A stretch of DNA of 64,000 nucleotides from JABDMH01 sp964428345. GTDB taxonomy: Bacteria > Bacteroidota > Bacteroidia > Chitinophagales > Saprospiraceae. Position numbers and translations under genes: made by a program. The notes beneath the pieces are model-generated. The model saw nothing but the letters and a program-made list of their open reading frames with translations, was not told the origin of the DNA and did no database searches. The stretch covers positions 1 through 64,000 of the forward strand of contig CAYRYD010000031.1 in assembly GCA_964428345.1 (NCBI GenBank), read 5' to 3'. Numbering within the stretch: the stretch's first letter is position 1; each line of letters opens with the position of its first letter. Shown here piece after piece: positions 42,593 through 51,059 of this stretch.

Positions 42593-43876
42593 ATGATGCG
42601 ATTTTCGAAATTATGGTACTTTCTTACCCTGACCCTTCTGACATTCACTCACCGGTTATACTGCCAGATTCCGGGTGAATGGATTTTTCGTTCCCAGCGA
42701 CCGGCGATCGAACCAAAGCATTGGATCGAGACCGATTTCCGGCATGAAGGTAAGAGTACCCTGGCCATTGCCGGTGCAAAGGAAGGACACGACAATGGCA
42801 GCTGGGTCCGCAGCTTTCCTGTATCAGGAGGTAGTTACCTGGAGTTTTCCTGCACCTATTCTGCCCGTCAGATCGAAGAACCTAACCGTTCGATCATCAC
42901 CACTATAATCTGGCTGGATAATGAGGGTAAACAGATCGGACCCAAAGAATTTCCGGCCTTTACCGGAGAGCAGGGGGATGGCTGGTCGTGGTTCCGGCAG
43001 ACTTACCAGGTACCCGAAACCGCTACAGCAATGGAAGTTGAATTGACCTTCCGGTGGGATGGCGATGGAGTGGTCTTTTTTGCTCCTCCGCAAATAAACG
43101 AAGTGGATCAGCTGCCTAAGAAGCTGGTTCGTCTGGCGGCGGTACATCACAAGCCTCAAAGATCGACCACCGAAAAAAACCTGGAGCGTTTTGGGGAATT
43201 TGCCCGTCAGGCGGGATTGCAGGGAGCCGACATTGTTTGCCTCCCCGAAGGGATGACACTGGTCGGAACTGGTAAAAATTACATCGAGGCCGCCGAACCG
43301 GTACCAGGACCCACCACCACCTATCTCGGTAAAATTGCCCGGGAACAGGAAATGTACATCGTAGCCGGAATCCTTGAGAGAGAAGGAGACCTGGTGTACA
43401 ATACGGCTATTTTACTGGATCGCAAGGGCGAACTGGCCGGCAAATACCGAAAAGTCTGCCTGCCCCGGGAAGAGATCGAAGGAGGGGTCAGTCCCGGATA
43501 TGATTTTCCGGTTTTTGATACCGATTTTGGACGGATCGGCATTATGATCTGCTGGGATGTGACTTTCCCCGAACCAGCCCGCGCACTTGCTTTACAGGGA
43601 GCCGACATCATTTTATTGCCCATCTGGGGTGGGAATCTCAATCTGGCTAAAGCTCGCGCCATCGAAAACCAGATTTACCTGGTTTCATCGACCTACGATG
43701 CCGATATGCGAACCGGCATCTTTGATCTGGAGGGTAACCTTCTGGCTGAGGGTTCTGAAGAGCAGCCGGTGGTCGTGGTGGAAGTTGACCTTAAACAGCA
43801 AAAGCTCTGGCCCTGGCTGGGAGAATTTAAAAACCGGATACGACAGGAAATGCCGGTCAGGAATGATGATTTCTGA
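42593..43876 (+). CDS. Exported nitrilase-superfamily amidohydrolase with N-terminal beta domain
   Basis: A 427-residue protein: signal peptide ending near YCQ (about 25), a 160-residue domain rich in beta strands (about 30-180, GSWVRSFPVSGGSYLEFSC, SWFRQTYQVPETA) that looks like a carbohydrate-binding jelly roll, then a nitrilase domain. The Glu-Lys-Cys triad is visible: CLPEGM (Glu about 218), KYRKVCLP (Lys about 284) and IMICWDVTFPE (Cys about 320). Nitrilase-superfamily enzymes cleave C-N bonds of amides or nitriles. An exported member with a binding module suggests surface or periplasmic amide hydrolysis. Two adjacent ATGs (42593, 42596) are possible starts. Confidence 0.85.
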   Translation: MMRFSKLWYFLTLTLLTFTHRLYCQIPGEWIFRSQRPAIEPKHWIETDFRHEGKSTLAIAGAKEGHDNGSWVRSFPVSGGSYLEFSCTYSARQIEEPNRSIITTIIWLDNEGKQIGPKEFPAFTGEQGDGWSWFRQTYQVPETATAMEVELTFRWDGDGVVFFAPPQINEVDQLPKKLVRLAAVHHKPQRSTTEKNLERFGEFARQAGLQGADIVCLPEGMTLVGTGKNYIEAAEPVPGPTTTYLGKIAREQEMYIVAGILEREGDLVYNTAILLDRKGELAGKYRKVCLPREEIEGGVSPGYDFPVFDTDFGRIGIMICWDVTFPEPARALALQGADIILLPIWGGNLNLAKARAIENQIYLVSSTYDADMRTGIFDLEGNLLAEGSEEQPVVVVEVDLKQQKLWPWLGEFKNRIRQEMPVRNDDF

Positions 43877-43879
43877 TTT

Positions 43880-44085
43880 CACCGTCCGCCGTAGCCTTGT
43901 GCGAAGGCGGGCTGATTGTTGATTGCTGATTTCAGATTGCACCATCCGCCGAAGCCTTGTGCGAAGGCGGGCACATTTCGGATTTCGGATTTCAGATTTC
44001 AGATTTCAGATTGCACCGTCCGCCGTAGCTTTAGCGAAGGCGGGCTGATTGCACCGTCCGCCGTAGCCTGGTGCATAGGTGAGCA
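43880..44085. repeat. Four copies of a CCGTCCGCCGTAGCC...GCGAAGGCGGGC repeat
   Basis: Copies begin near 43880, 43940, 44014 and 44052. Each is a roughly 30-bp imperfect hairpin: GTCCGCCGTAGC pairs loosely with GCGAAGGCGGGC, joined by TTTAGC or CTTGTG. They are separated by GATTTCAGATTTC-type words repeated in tandem (43981-44010). The last copy is degenerate. The block sits between the nitrilase and the convergent CNNM gene. Confidence 0.85.
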
Positions 44086-44107
44086 GATTTATTCCGTATT
44101 GGCTGTT

Positions 44108-45181
44108 TTATTCAATAATGCCCAGCGCCTTGGCCCGTTTCTGCCATTCTGCCCGGGCGAGTTTCTGCAGGTCAGCTACCGTATCACTTTCGTCCATGAT
44201 CTCGATGCCCAGGAGGGTCTCCATCACATCTTCCATAGTCACCAATCCGGCGATAGATCCATAATCGTCAACCACGATGGCCAGGTGAGCCCGTTGTTTG
44301 CTCAGTTGTTCCAGCACTTCCGGGAGTTCCAGGTTGTCGCGTAGAAAATGCACGGGAATTTTCAGCTTGGACAATTTCGCATTATGCTTATCGGCAGCAA
44401 CCTTGTTTAGGATGGCATCTTTGAGCACGATGCCGGTAATGTTGTCTTCCTTTTCTTTAAAGACCGGGATTCTCGAAAAAGGAGAGGTGCTGAATTCTTC
44501 GTAATAATCACCGCAGGACATATTTTCCGGTAGAGTCATGATCACCGATCGGGGTGTCATGATGTCGCGTACGGTCAGTTCCTTCAGGCGTAGCAGATTG
44601 CGGATGATTAAGGACTCTTTTTTATGCAGGGCTCCGCTTTCTTCCCCCATATGGGTAATGGCGGTTATATCGGCCCTGCTGAGCACACTCTTGCTTTTAT
44701 CTTTTTTCAGCCAACGGGTGATGCCCTGACTTACCCAGACCAAAGGGTACAATACAGCAATCAATATTTTTAAACTTTGGGCGGTAAAGGGAGCCAGACG
44801 TTTCCACATATTGGCTCCGATGGTCTTGGGAATGATTTCGGAAAGAATCAGAATTGCCAGGGTCATCACGATGGCAATGATCCCTTCGATGCTAAATTCC
44901 AGACCGGCTACTGAAAAGAACCGGCCACCAAACAACTTGCTGGCCTGGGCACCGACGCCGATAGCTCCTGCCGTGTGGGCGACCGTATTTAGGGTCAGTA
45001 TGGCAGAAAGTGGCTTGTCAATGTCGTTCTTCAGCTTTTCAAGCAGTATCCCACTGGAATGACCTTCATGTATCTTCCGCTTGATGTAAGGACCGGTCAC
45101 ACTCAATAATACCGCTTCCCACATCGAGCACAAAAATGAAAAACAAATGGAAATGGTAAAAAAGAGGATTAGCAATGACAT
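44108..45181 (-). CDS. CNNM transmembrane and CBS-domain protein (CorB/hemolysin-related)
   Basis: A 357-residue protein. The CNNM/DUF21 membrane domain (three helices about 2-24, 58-80, 95-118, with NTVAHTAGAIGVGAQASKLFG and LSEIIPKTIGA) is followed by two CBS domains (about 205-330: VRDIMTPRSVIMTLPE and AIVVDDYGSIAGLVTMEDVMETLLG). The C-terminal CorC/HlyC domain of longer relatives is absent. Homologues export or sense magnesium and related divalent cations; the hemolysin name is historical. A TACTTTTG box at 45203-45210 gives it its own promoter. Confidence 0.92.
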   Translation of the reverse strand: MSLLILFFTISICFSFLCSMWEAVLLSVTGPYIKRKIHEGHSSGILLEKLKNDIDKPLSAILTLNTVAHTAGAIGVGAQASKLFGGRFFSVAGLEFSIEGIIAIVMTLAILILSEIIPKTIGANMWKRLAPFTAQSLKILIAVLYPLVWVSQGITRWLKKDKSKSVLSRADITAITHMGEESGALHKKESLIIRNLLRLKELTVRDIMTPRSVIMTLPENMSCGDYYEEFSTSPFSRIPVFKEKEDNITGIVLKDAILNKVAADKHNAKLSKLKIPVHFLRDNLELPEVLEQLSKQRAHLAIVVDDYGSIAGLVTMEDVMETLLGIEIMDESDTVADLQKLARAEWQKRAKALGIIE

Positions 45182-45202
45182 CAGGGATGTTCTATTTTAC
45201 CT

Positions 45203-45210
45203 CAAAAGTA
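45203..45210 (-). promoter_or_regulatory. CNNM gene promoter -7 box TACTTTTG
   Basis: Perfect TAnnTTTG on the minus strand, 21 bp upstream of the ATG at 45181 and just past the stop of the diheme peroxidase gene, so the CNNM gene need not be part of that operon. Confidence 0.5.
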
Positions 45211-45217
45211 AGAAAAG

Positions 45218-46264
45218 TTACCGCTGATCCTCTCCCTTATTCCCGATGCTTTTGCCTCCGTACCTGACATCGGTCAGGCTGTTCAGAAAAGCGATTAAGG
45301 CTTTTCTTTCATCGACACTCAGGGTAAAGGCCCTGATTTTATCGCTCTGCAATGCAGTCGCCTTTTGCCCGGCTTTTTCATAATGATCGATGACATCTTC
45401 CAAGGTAACCAGACTGCCATCATGCATGTAAGGAGCAGTCACACCCACATTGCGGAGGCTGGGTACCCGGAATTTTCCGGTATCCGCCGGATTGAGGGTG
45501 ATCAAGGCCCGGCCAATGTCCCGGTAGTCCGTATATAGTCCGTTGTTTTCGAAGGCGTTGTTGGTAAAATTAAAGCCGGAATGACAAGCGGTGCAGTTCA
45601 AATGTTCACTTTCAAATAAAGACTTACCCTGCTGAGCAGCCGGGCTCAGCGCTGCACTATCTCCCCGGACATACCGGTCGTACGGACTATCTCCGCTGTA
45701 CAGTGTCCGTACAAACGACGACAGCGCCCGGGTGATCACAAACGGATTGGGGGGTTGACCGTATGCTGCCTCAGCCTGGTTCACATATTCCGGATCCTTG
45801 CTAAGCCGTGTTGCCAGATGGAGGATCGGAATACCCATTTCATTTTCGTCTTCGATGGGTACCAGTGCCTGAAGATCCAGGTTTTTGACACCGCCGTCCT
45901 TGTTGATCAGATCCAGATAGGCTGCATTGAGTATGCTGGGCGTGTTTCTTTTCCCCAGGCGGCCTTGAATGCCCGGTGATAATGCCAGGCCATCTGTAAA
46001 CGCACGTTCCGGCAGATGGCAGCTGCTGCACGAAACCGTGCTGTCCAGGGAAAGGTTTCTGTCAAAGAATAATTTCTCCCCCAGTTGTACCCGTAACCGG
46101 TTTGGCACGTTGTTTTCCGGAAATTCCGGTGCAGGAAATCCATCCGGTATCGCCAGATCAATCGGTTTTTCCTGGCATCCGGTGAATGGCAAAAGGCATA
46201 TCAGCGAGAGCCCGGCTTGCAGACCGGCGATGGATCGTAACCGTTTCAGGATTGCATACTGCAA
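45218..46264 (-). CDS. Diheme cytochrome c peroxidase/MauG/MbnH-like lipoprotein
   Basis: A 348-residue lipoprotein (lipobox LLPFTGC, Cys30) with two c-heme sites: Cys79-x-x-Cys82-His83 in SCSSCHLPERAFTDG and a second CTACHSGFNF at about 223. KLFFDRNLS, RNTPSILNAAY, VPSLRNVGVTAPYMHDG and the C-terminal LIAFLNSLTD are standard bCcP/MauG landmarks. The family either reduces peroxide or uses it to oxidise protein residues, as MauG and MbnH do. It is the third gene of an operon headed by two MbnP-like lipoproteins, gap 2 bp, which favours an MbnH-like, post-translational modification role. Confidence 0.9.
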   Translation of the reverse strand: MQYAILKRLRSIAGLQAGLSLICLLPFTGCQEKPIDLAIPDGFPAPEFPENNVPNRLRVQLGEKLFFDRNLSLDSTVSCSSCHLPERAFTDGLALSPGIQGRLGKRNTPSILNAAYLDLINKDGGVKNLDLQALVPIEDENEMGIPILHLATRLSKDPEYVNQAEAAYGQPPNPFVITRALSSFVRTLYSGDSPYDRYVRGDSAALSPAAQQGKSLFESEHLNCTACHSGFNFTNNAFENNGLYTDYRDIGRALITLNPADTGKFRVPSLRNVGVTAPYMHDGSLVTLEDVIDHYEKAGQKATALQSDKIRAFTLSVDERKALIAFLNSLTDVRYGGKSIGNKGEDQR

Positions 46265-46266
46265 TT

Positions 46267-47007
46267 TTACTCGACCGTCAGTGCAGCCGGCAGGTTATCC
46301 CTGATTTTGACGGCCAGTGGCAGATTGTCACCCACATGGGTCACCAACTCAGTCGCCACATCCACCCCGTCGAAGAATCTGGCCAGGTTAAAATTAAAAT
46401 TCAGAATGTTTTCACCGGCTTTCACCTCGATGTTGACCGGCAGGTCGATATTTTTCAGCATAGGATTAGAACCCAGGTGGTATTCAACCGGGGTTTCCGG
46501 ATTGCCATCGCCATCGGTATCGCCAAAGCCATCGACCCGTAAAAACCGGTAGCCCGAGTTCCAGCCCCAGTGCATAGACGGATCCTGCATACCCAGTGGA
46601 TCATTGGCCGGGCGGCTGGTAAAATCGAGTTCCGACATTTTATTGGTGATGGAATCCACCCCGACAAAAAATTTGATGTTGGTGATATTGCTGAATTGAA
46701 CCGGTTCATTGACGACCGCACCTCCACCCAGACCGGCCAGCAGATACTGATTGTTGAAATCAATGACATTGCCATTGGCCTGGGTCAGTTTCAGACCACC
46801 CAGGTAATAATTGACAGCAATGAATTTCATGGTGGTGCCATTGATCTGGTAGTTTTTGTTGAACTCCAATACTTGTCCATCCACATTGAAGTTGGTGCGA
46901 AACAGGAGGTAAGGCAGATCCGGATCTTCATTGGAGTCTTTGTTACAGCCGGACATCAGGAAAAATCCGCTAATCAGAGCGAGAAAGACAACGGTTGAAA
47001 ATTTCAT
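46267..47007 (-). CDS. MbnP-like copper-binding lipoprotein A
   Basis: A 246-residue lipoprotein (lipobox MSGC, Cys21). It follows the MbnP pattern: FRTNFNVDGQVLEFNKNY, FIAVNYYLGGLKL, FVGVDSI, and the strongly conserved MHWGWNSGYRFLRVDG (His146, Trp147, Trp149), ending in a domain with NFNFNLARFF. In methanotroph MbnP a Trp is converted by MbnH to kynurenine to create a copper site. The two Trp and His here are candidates. It overlaps lipoprotein B by 4 bp (ATGA) and is 2 bp from the diheme gene. Confidence 0.85.
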   Translation of the reverse strand: MKFSTVVFLALISGFFLMSGCNKDSNEDPDLPYLLFRTNFNVDGQVLEFNKNYQINGTTMKFIAVNYYLGGLKLTQANGNVIDFNNQYLLAGLGGGAVVNEPVQFSNITNIKFFVGVDSITNKMSELDFTSRPANDPLGMQDPSMHWGWNSGYRFLRVDGFGDTDGDGNPETPVEYHLGSNPMLKNIDLPVNIEVKAGENILNFNFNLARFFDGVDVATELVTHVGDNLPLAVKIRDNLPAALTVE

Positions 47008-47747
47008 AGTGTAGTTTTTATAGTAATTGCATTTTCAAGATTATTACTGAGTTCACGCAGGGCTTCGATTTGCGAAAGGCTATGTATCTGCGGTGTCGCA
47101 GCGATATCGTAGATTTTATGCTGCTTAAAGACTTTGGCCAGGTCGATCTGGATCGTCAGTTCGGTGGTGTTTTCAGGGTTAACCAGGGAAATGGCTTTTT
47201 TCACTTCATCGGAGCCCAGGTGCAGGGCTACTCCGGTTTCGGCCATCCCATCGCCATCCAGGTCGATCCAGCCTTCAATTTTTGTGAAAATATAACTCTG
47301 CCACGCCAGCCAGTATTCACCCGGCATGGCCAGCGGATGCCCTGGAGGATGATCAGCCGGAACGGTGGCGTTTTGCCCGGGAGTAAGGCCGATGTTAAAA
47401 TCGACCCGGTCAACGGAAGCCAGGTCAATCGCCCCGTCAAAGATGGTATAACCCTGCGCCGAACTGCCGGAATTTTTCAGGGTTTCGGTCAGGTTGATAA
47501 ATTGCACATCTTTCAATCGCTGCTGTTCACTGCCTGAATGGATTGTGAGTTCTGACAGATAGGTCGAAAACCGGGTCAGAACAAAGACTTTCCCGTCGGG
47601 ATAAATCATGTCTTGTTGGGTCACTGCGGGCTCTCCGTTATAAAGCAGGCGCAGATGGATCCTGGCCCGGGTATCATCTTCTTTCCTGCAGGAATTGAAA
47701 GTCAGGATCAGACCCAGCAGTAAAATTACCTGGTACTTGTTTATCAT
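47004..47747 (-). CDS. MbnP-like lipoprotein B
   Basis: A 247-residue lipoprotein (lipobox LTFNSC, Cys20). It is a diverged paralogue of the neighbouring lipoprotein A: LTRFSTYLSELTI aligns with the YYLGGLKL strand, VDFNIGLTPGQN with FVGVDS, and GEYWLAWQSYIFTKIEGWIDLDGDG with the conserved Trp region; VALHLGSDE matches PVEYHLGSN. It first heads the operon B-A-diheme protein. The 4-bp ATGA overlap signals translational coupling. The Trp region lacks the HWGWN His, so copper binding may differ. Confidence 0.78.
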   Translation of the reverse strand: MINKYQVILLLGLILTFNSCRKEDDTRARIHLRLLYNGEPAVTQQDMIYPDGKVFVLTRFSTYLSELTIHSGSEQQRLKDVQFINLTETLKNSGSSAQGYTIFDGAIDLASVDRVDFNIGLTPGQNATVPADHPPGHPLAMPGEYWLAWQSYIFTKIEGWIDLDGDGMAETGVALHLGSDEVKKAISLVNPENTTELTIQIDLAKVFKQHKIYDIAATPQIHSLSQIEALRELSNNLENAITIKTTL

Positions 47748-47922
47748 AGTTAATTGCCCTCATAACGCTTAGCCGGTCCTTTTCCGTATACGTGATCTAA
47801 CGCGAAAGACGGAATAATGCCTGAATTGGATGGTGATATGGATTACACATAACTCATTTTGTATCTTTTTTCTTCGTCAGGCGTTATAGTTGATGAAATA
47901 AAGATCGGTAATTGTCATCTCA

Positions 47923-49014
47923 ATGGAAATCCGCTTCATTCTAACCGTTTTGCCGTCCGTACTGCTGTTGTCAGCTTGCAGCAAGGAGACGCCCGCCGGA
48001 TCGCTCACGGATATACCGTATGCCCCGGAACCGGTAGTGCTGCAGGGACCACAGGGATTTCCGTCGATGGACATTCCACCGGATAATCCAACGACCCTTG
48101 AGGGCATCGATCTGGGCCGGAGGTTGTTTTATGATCCGGTTTTATCGGCCGATTATAGTATGTCCTGCGCCTCATGTCATTTACCGGGTGGTAGCTTTAC
48201 CGATAACCTGGCGGTGAGCAAAGGTATCGACGGCATTGCCGGGCGCCGCAGCTCCATGTCGCTCCTCAATATCGGATTTGCCGACCAGGGATTGTTCTGG
48301 GATGGCCGGAGCGCTACCCTCGAAAACCAGGCCCTGCTGCCGGTTGAAGATACCATCGAGCTGCACAATACCTGGACCGAGGTGGTCGACCGTCTGCAGG
48401 AACACGATCAATACCCGGAATTGTTTCGCAGGGCATTTGGCATTGAACGGAAAGATCAGATCACCAAAGAGCTGGCAGCCAAAGCCATCGCCCAGTTTGA
48501 GCGTACCCTGATCAGCAGCGGGCAGTCGAAATACGACCGGTTTTTCCGGGGTGAGGTGGAACTCAGTGATGAAGAATTTCTGGGCTATGTGTTGTTTTTT
48601 GACCTCGATCCCGGTATTCCTGACGCCGAATGCGGTCACTGCCATAACGCTCCCCTGTTTACCACCAATCAGTATTTTAATAACGGTATCGAGCCGGTAT
48701 CTGGTCTGGAGAGTTTTCCCGATCAGGGAAGAGGAGCCGTGAGTGGCGATCAATTTGACAATGGTCGCTTCCGGGTACCAACCTTACGCAATATCGAATT
48801 TACCGCTCCCTATATGCACGACGGTCGTTTCCATACTCTCGAAGAAGTGGTGGAACACTACAACTCGGGCGGTCATTTTCAGGTTAATAAGGATCCCCTC
48901 ATTCGTCCTTTGGGTCTGCTGGACTATGAAAAGGAAGCCCTGATTGCCTTTATTAAAACGCTTAGGGATACCACCTTTATTCAGGAACCTGCCCATCAGA
49001 ATCCGTTTGAGTAA
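47923..49014 (+). CDS. Second diheme cytochrome c peroxidase/MauG/MbnH-like lipoprotein
   Basis: A 363-residue lipoprotein (lipobox LLLSAC, Cys19) with heme motifs Cys82-x-x-Cys85-His86 in SCASCHLPGGSFTDN and a second CGHCHNAPLFTTN at about 238. RRLFYDPVLS, VPTLRNIEFTAPYMHDGRFHTLEEVVEHY and LIAFIKTLRDT complete the pattern. It is divergent from the MbnP-like operon across 175 bp, so one regulator could serve both. It is clearly homologous to the other diheme gene in the same cluster but not a recent copy. Confidence 0.9.
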   Translation: MEIRFILTVLPSVLLLSACSKETPAGSLTDIPYAPEPVVLQGPQGFPSMDIPPDNPTTLEGIDLGRRLFYDPVLSADYSMSCASCHLPGGSFTDNLAVSKGIDGIAGRRSSMSLLNIGFADQGLFWDGRSATLENQALLPVEDTIELHNTWTEVVDRLQEHDQYPELFRRAFGIERKDQITKELAAKAIAQFERTLISSGQSKYDRFFRGEVELSDEEFLGYVLFFDLDPGIPDAECGHCHNAPLFTTNQYFNNGIEPVSGLESFPDQGRGAVSGDQFDNGRFRVPTLRNIEFTAPYMHDGRFHTLEEVVEHYNSGGHFQVNKDPLIRPLGLLDYEKEALIAFIKTLRDTTFIQEPAHQNPFE

Positions 49015-49055
49015 GCCTGAAATCCTGATCCCGGGAAAATCCCTGATCACGAATC

Positions 49056-49619
49056 TTACTCTAGCATCTCCCGGATCGATTGATCTCCGATATAGACATC
49101 TTCCAGTACACCGGCTCCTTTCCGGATATGCACCCGCACGTGTGTCATCAGGCTGGTATCGCGGGTTGCTTCCAGATAGATTCGCTCTGCCTCGGGTGCT
49201 TTTGTTTCTTCGAGGTACAAGCGATTAAAAGGATACTCGATATAGACTTTTTGTTCTCCGGGTTGGTCGATGATGCCACCGACTTTGACTTTAAGATAGT
49301 CGGTTGTGGCGACTGGTTCGGTTTTAAGCAATTGATCGACCACGGAAAAGCCTCCGGCATCTTCCCGGAAGGTTACATAGGCGACTTCGCCCGGTTTCCA
49401 GTTACCGGCATGAGTGACTTCCACCAGATTATCGAGGAGATTCAGGAAAATATATTTCCCCCGGAAGGGATCGTTGGGATCGATGGGGGCCGTTCGCAAT
49501 TTAATGACGGTGCCATCTGTCAGCACTTTTTCATTTTTGAGGATCATCCCGCCGGCAACGTAGAGCTGAATCAGGCAGAGTAGGATGAAAACTGGTATGG
49601 CAATATTCCTCGGTATCAT
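49056..49619 (-). CDS. GDYXXLXY-domain membrane-anchored protein
   Basis: A 187-residue protein with one N-terminal membrane helix (about 5-24) and the DPNDPFRGKYIFLNL stretch (about 47-61) typical of the GDYXXLXY family; the namesake motif appears here as RGKYIFLNL. The C-terminal half has beta strands and conserved FREDAG and YIEYPFNRLYLEE. It overlaps the stop of the DUF2157 gene by 4 bp. The two families are commonly paired or fused. No function is known. Confidence 0.85.
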   Translation of the reverse strand: MIPRNIAIPVFILLCLIQLYVAGGMILKNEKVLTDGTVIKLRTAPIDPNDPFRGKYIFLNLLDNLVEVTHAGNWKPGEVAYVTFREDAGGFSVVDQLLKTEPVATTDYLKVKVGGIIDQPGEQKVYIEYPFNRLYLEETKAPEAERIYLEATRDTSLMTHVRVHIRKGAGVLEDVYIGDQSIREMLE

Positions 49620-50887
49620 TGACTGCTTTTTATCAAACGGTGATTGGCGATAAAAAATCCGGTGCCGATCATCACAAACAATAATCCCCGCAGAATAAAG
49701 CTGATGTTGGTATCAAAAAACCGGCAGATAATGAGTGCGGTGATCATTAACAATCCATAGTTGAGAAGGCCCAGATGCTGCATGTGCATAGCTCGCCGGA
49801 TGGTATACAGGGCCAGTAGAAACAGGGTAAGATTGATCAATACAACGGCGATCACCGGTGCTGATCTGCCGGCAATAAACAGGGCAAAAAAGAGTACCGG
49901 AATGAAGGGCGACGGATCGGTATCGGCCAGATTGTCACCGGGTTTCACCAGACGGATTATCAATGCTATCAACAGCAAACAAAGCAACAATGTAATGAGA
50001 AATTCAACCGACTGAAAGACCAACGTCTCCTCTGCCAGCTCTTTCCAGATCCAGTGAAAACTCAGGATCACCAACATGACCACCATGCCGACAGAGCCCA
50101 GTGTACGGTAACCGTTGTTTTGCAGGCTTTCGCTGAAGGCAGGTGTATATTTGCCGGTCAGGTAATACAGACCAAACAACATCAGGTAGGTCACAAAGAG
50201 CCATTCGGGGTTTTCCCGGGCAATGGTACCCAGATTAATGAGCACGGACAGTGGCAACATCCAGTTCAGCAGATAGGTAAAATTACTGTCTTGCCGCTTT
50301 CGGAGTTGGTGGAAATAGTAGGGGAGCAATGGCAGGATCAGCAACCAGTAATAGAGACTGTTTCCTCCACCCGAGCCATACCCGGTCTCTGCTCCATACC
50401 AGGTAATTCCTGAAAGAAAGAGTACTGCCGTCATCGTCGACGGTAGCAGGTAAACAACCGGCAGGATCAGTAATGACCAGGTCAGCATGAACGACGCCAT
50501 GCTGCCGGGAATGTGATAGATCTGGCTAACTAATGAAAGGGTAGCACCCACTCCAAAAACCAGCAGGGTGGCCGTGCTTTCGCGCCAGGTCTGACTTTGC
50601 CGTTGCAGTGACAAAGTATACAGTACCAGTATCTGGGCTAAAACCAGGGGGGCAAAGCCGATCAGGGTCTTGGTCATCCGGTTAAACTGATCCCAGTTGT
50701 GGGCGATGATCAGAATGATACCCAAGCCGATGAGCAGGGCCCCCAATATTCCAAAAACCACGTATTGCCGGTTCCGGTGATCACCTTCCTGGTCCAGATA
50801 ATACTGCCGGATCTTTCCGGCGATTTCCTCATCAATGATCCGGTCTTCCAGCATTTTGTCCAGATCCTGAATGATTCTCTTCTGCAT
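49616..50887 (-). CDS. DUF2157-family polytopic membrane protein
   Basis: A 423-residue protein with a soluble helical N-terminus (about 1-40: IIQDLDKMLEDRIIDEEIAGKIRQYY) and about ten membrane helices. The FGILGALLIGLGIILIIAHNWD start and LIGFAPLVLAQI fit DUF2157. With the adjacent GDYXXLXY protein it forms a two-gene operon. The function is unknown; localisation is the inner membrane. Confidence 0.85.
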   Translation of the reverse strand: MQKRIIQDLDKMLEDRIIDEEIAGKIRQYYLDQEGDHRNRQYVVFGILGALLIGLGIILIIAHNWDQFNRMTKTLIGFAPLVLAQILVLYTLSLQRQSQTWRESTATLLVFGVGATLSLVSQIYHIPGSMASFMLTWSLLILPVVYLLPSTMTAVLFLSGITWYGAETGYGSGGGNSLYYWLLILPLLPYYFHQLRKRQDSNFTYLLNWMLPLSVLINLGTIARENPEWLFVTYLMLFGLYYLTGKYTPAFSESLQNNGYRTLGSVGMVVMLVILSFHWIWKELAEETLVFQSVEFLITLLLCLLLIALIIRLVKPGDNLADTDPSPFIPVLFFALFIAGRSAPVIAVVLINLTLFLLALYTIRRAMHMQHLGLLNYGLLMITALIICRFFDTNISFILRGLLFVMIGTGFFIANHRLIKSSQ

Positions 50888-51059
50888 AAGGTGCTATCGG
50901 TTTGTCGGAGTAGTCCTGTCTAAAACGTCACAGCCATGCGAATTCTTATTACCTGTGGTGACCGGCATTACCCATATTCCGCTATTATCTTACGTAAATT
51001 TCTGATTCTTATCCGGATACATATCGAAATCTTACCCAAGAATTAATGCAATGCTCGTT

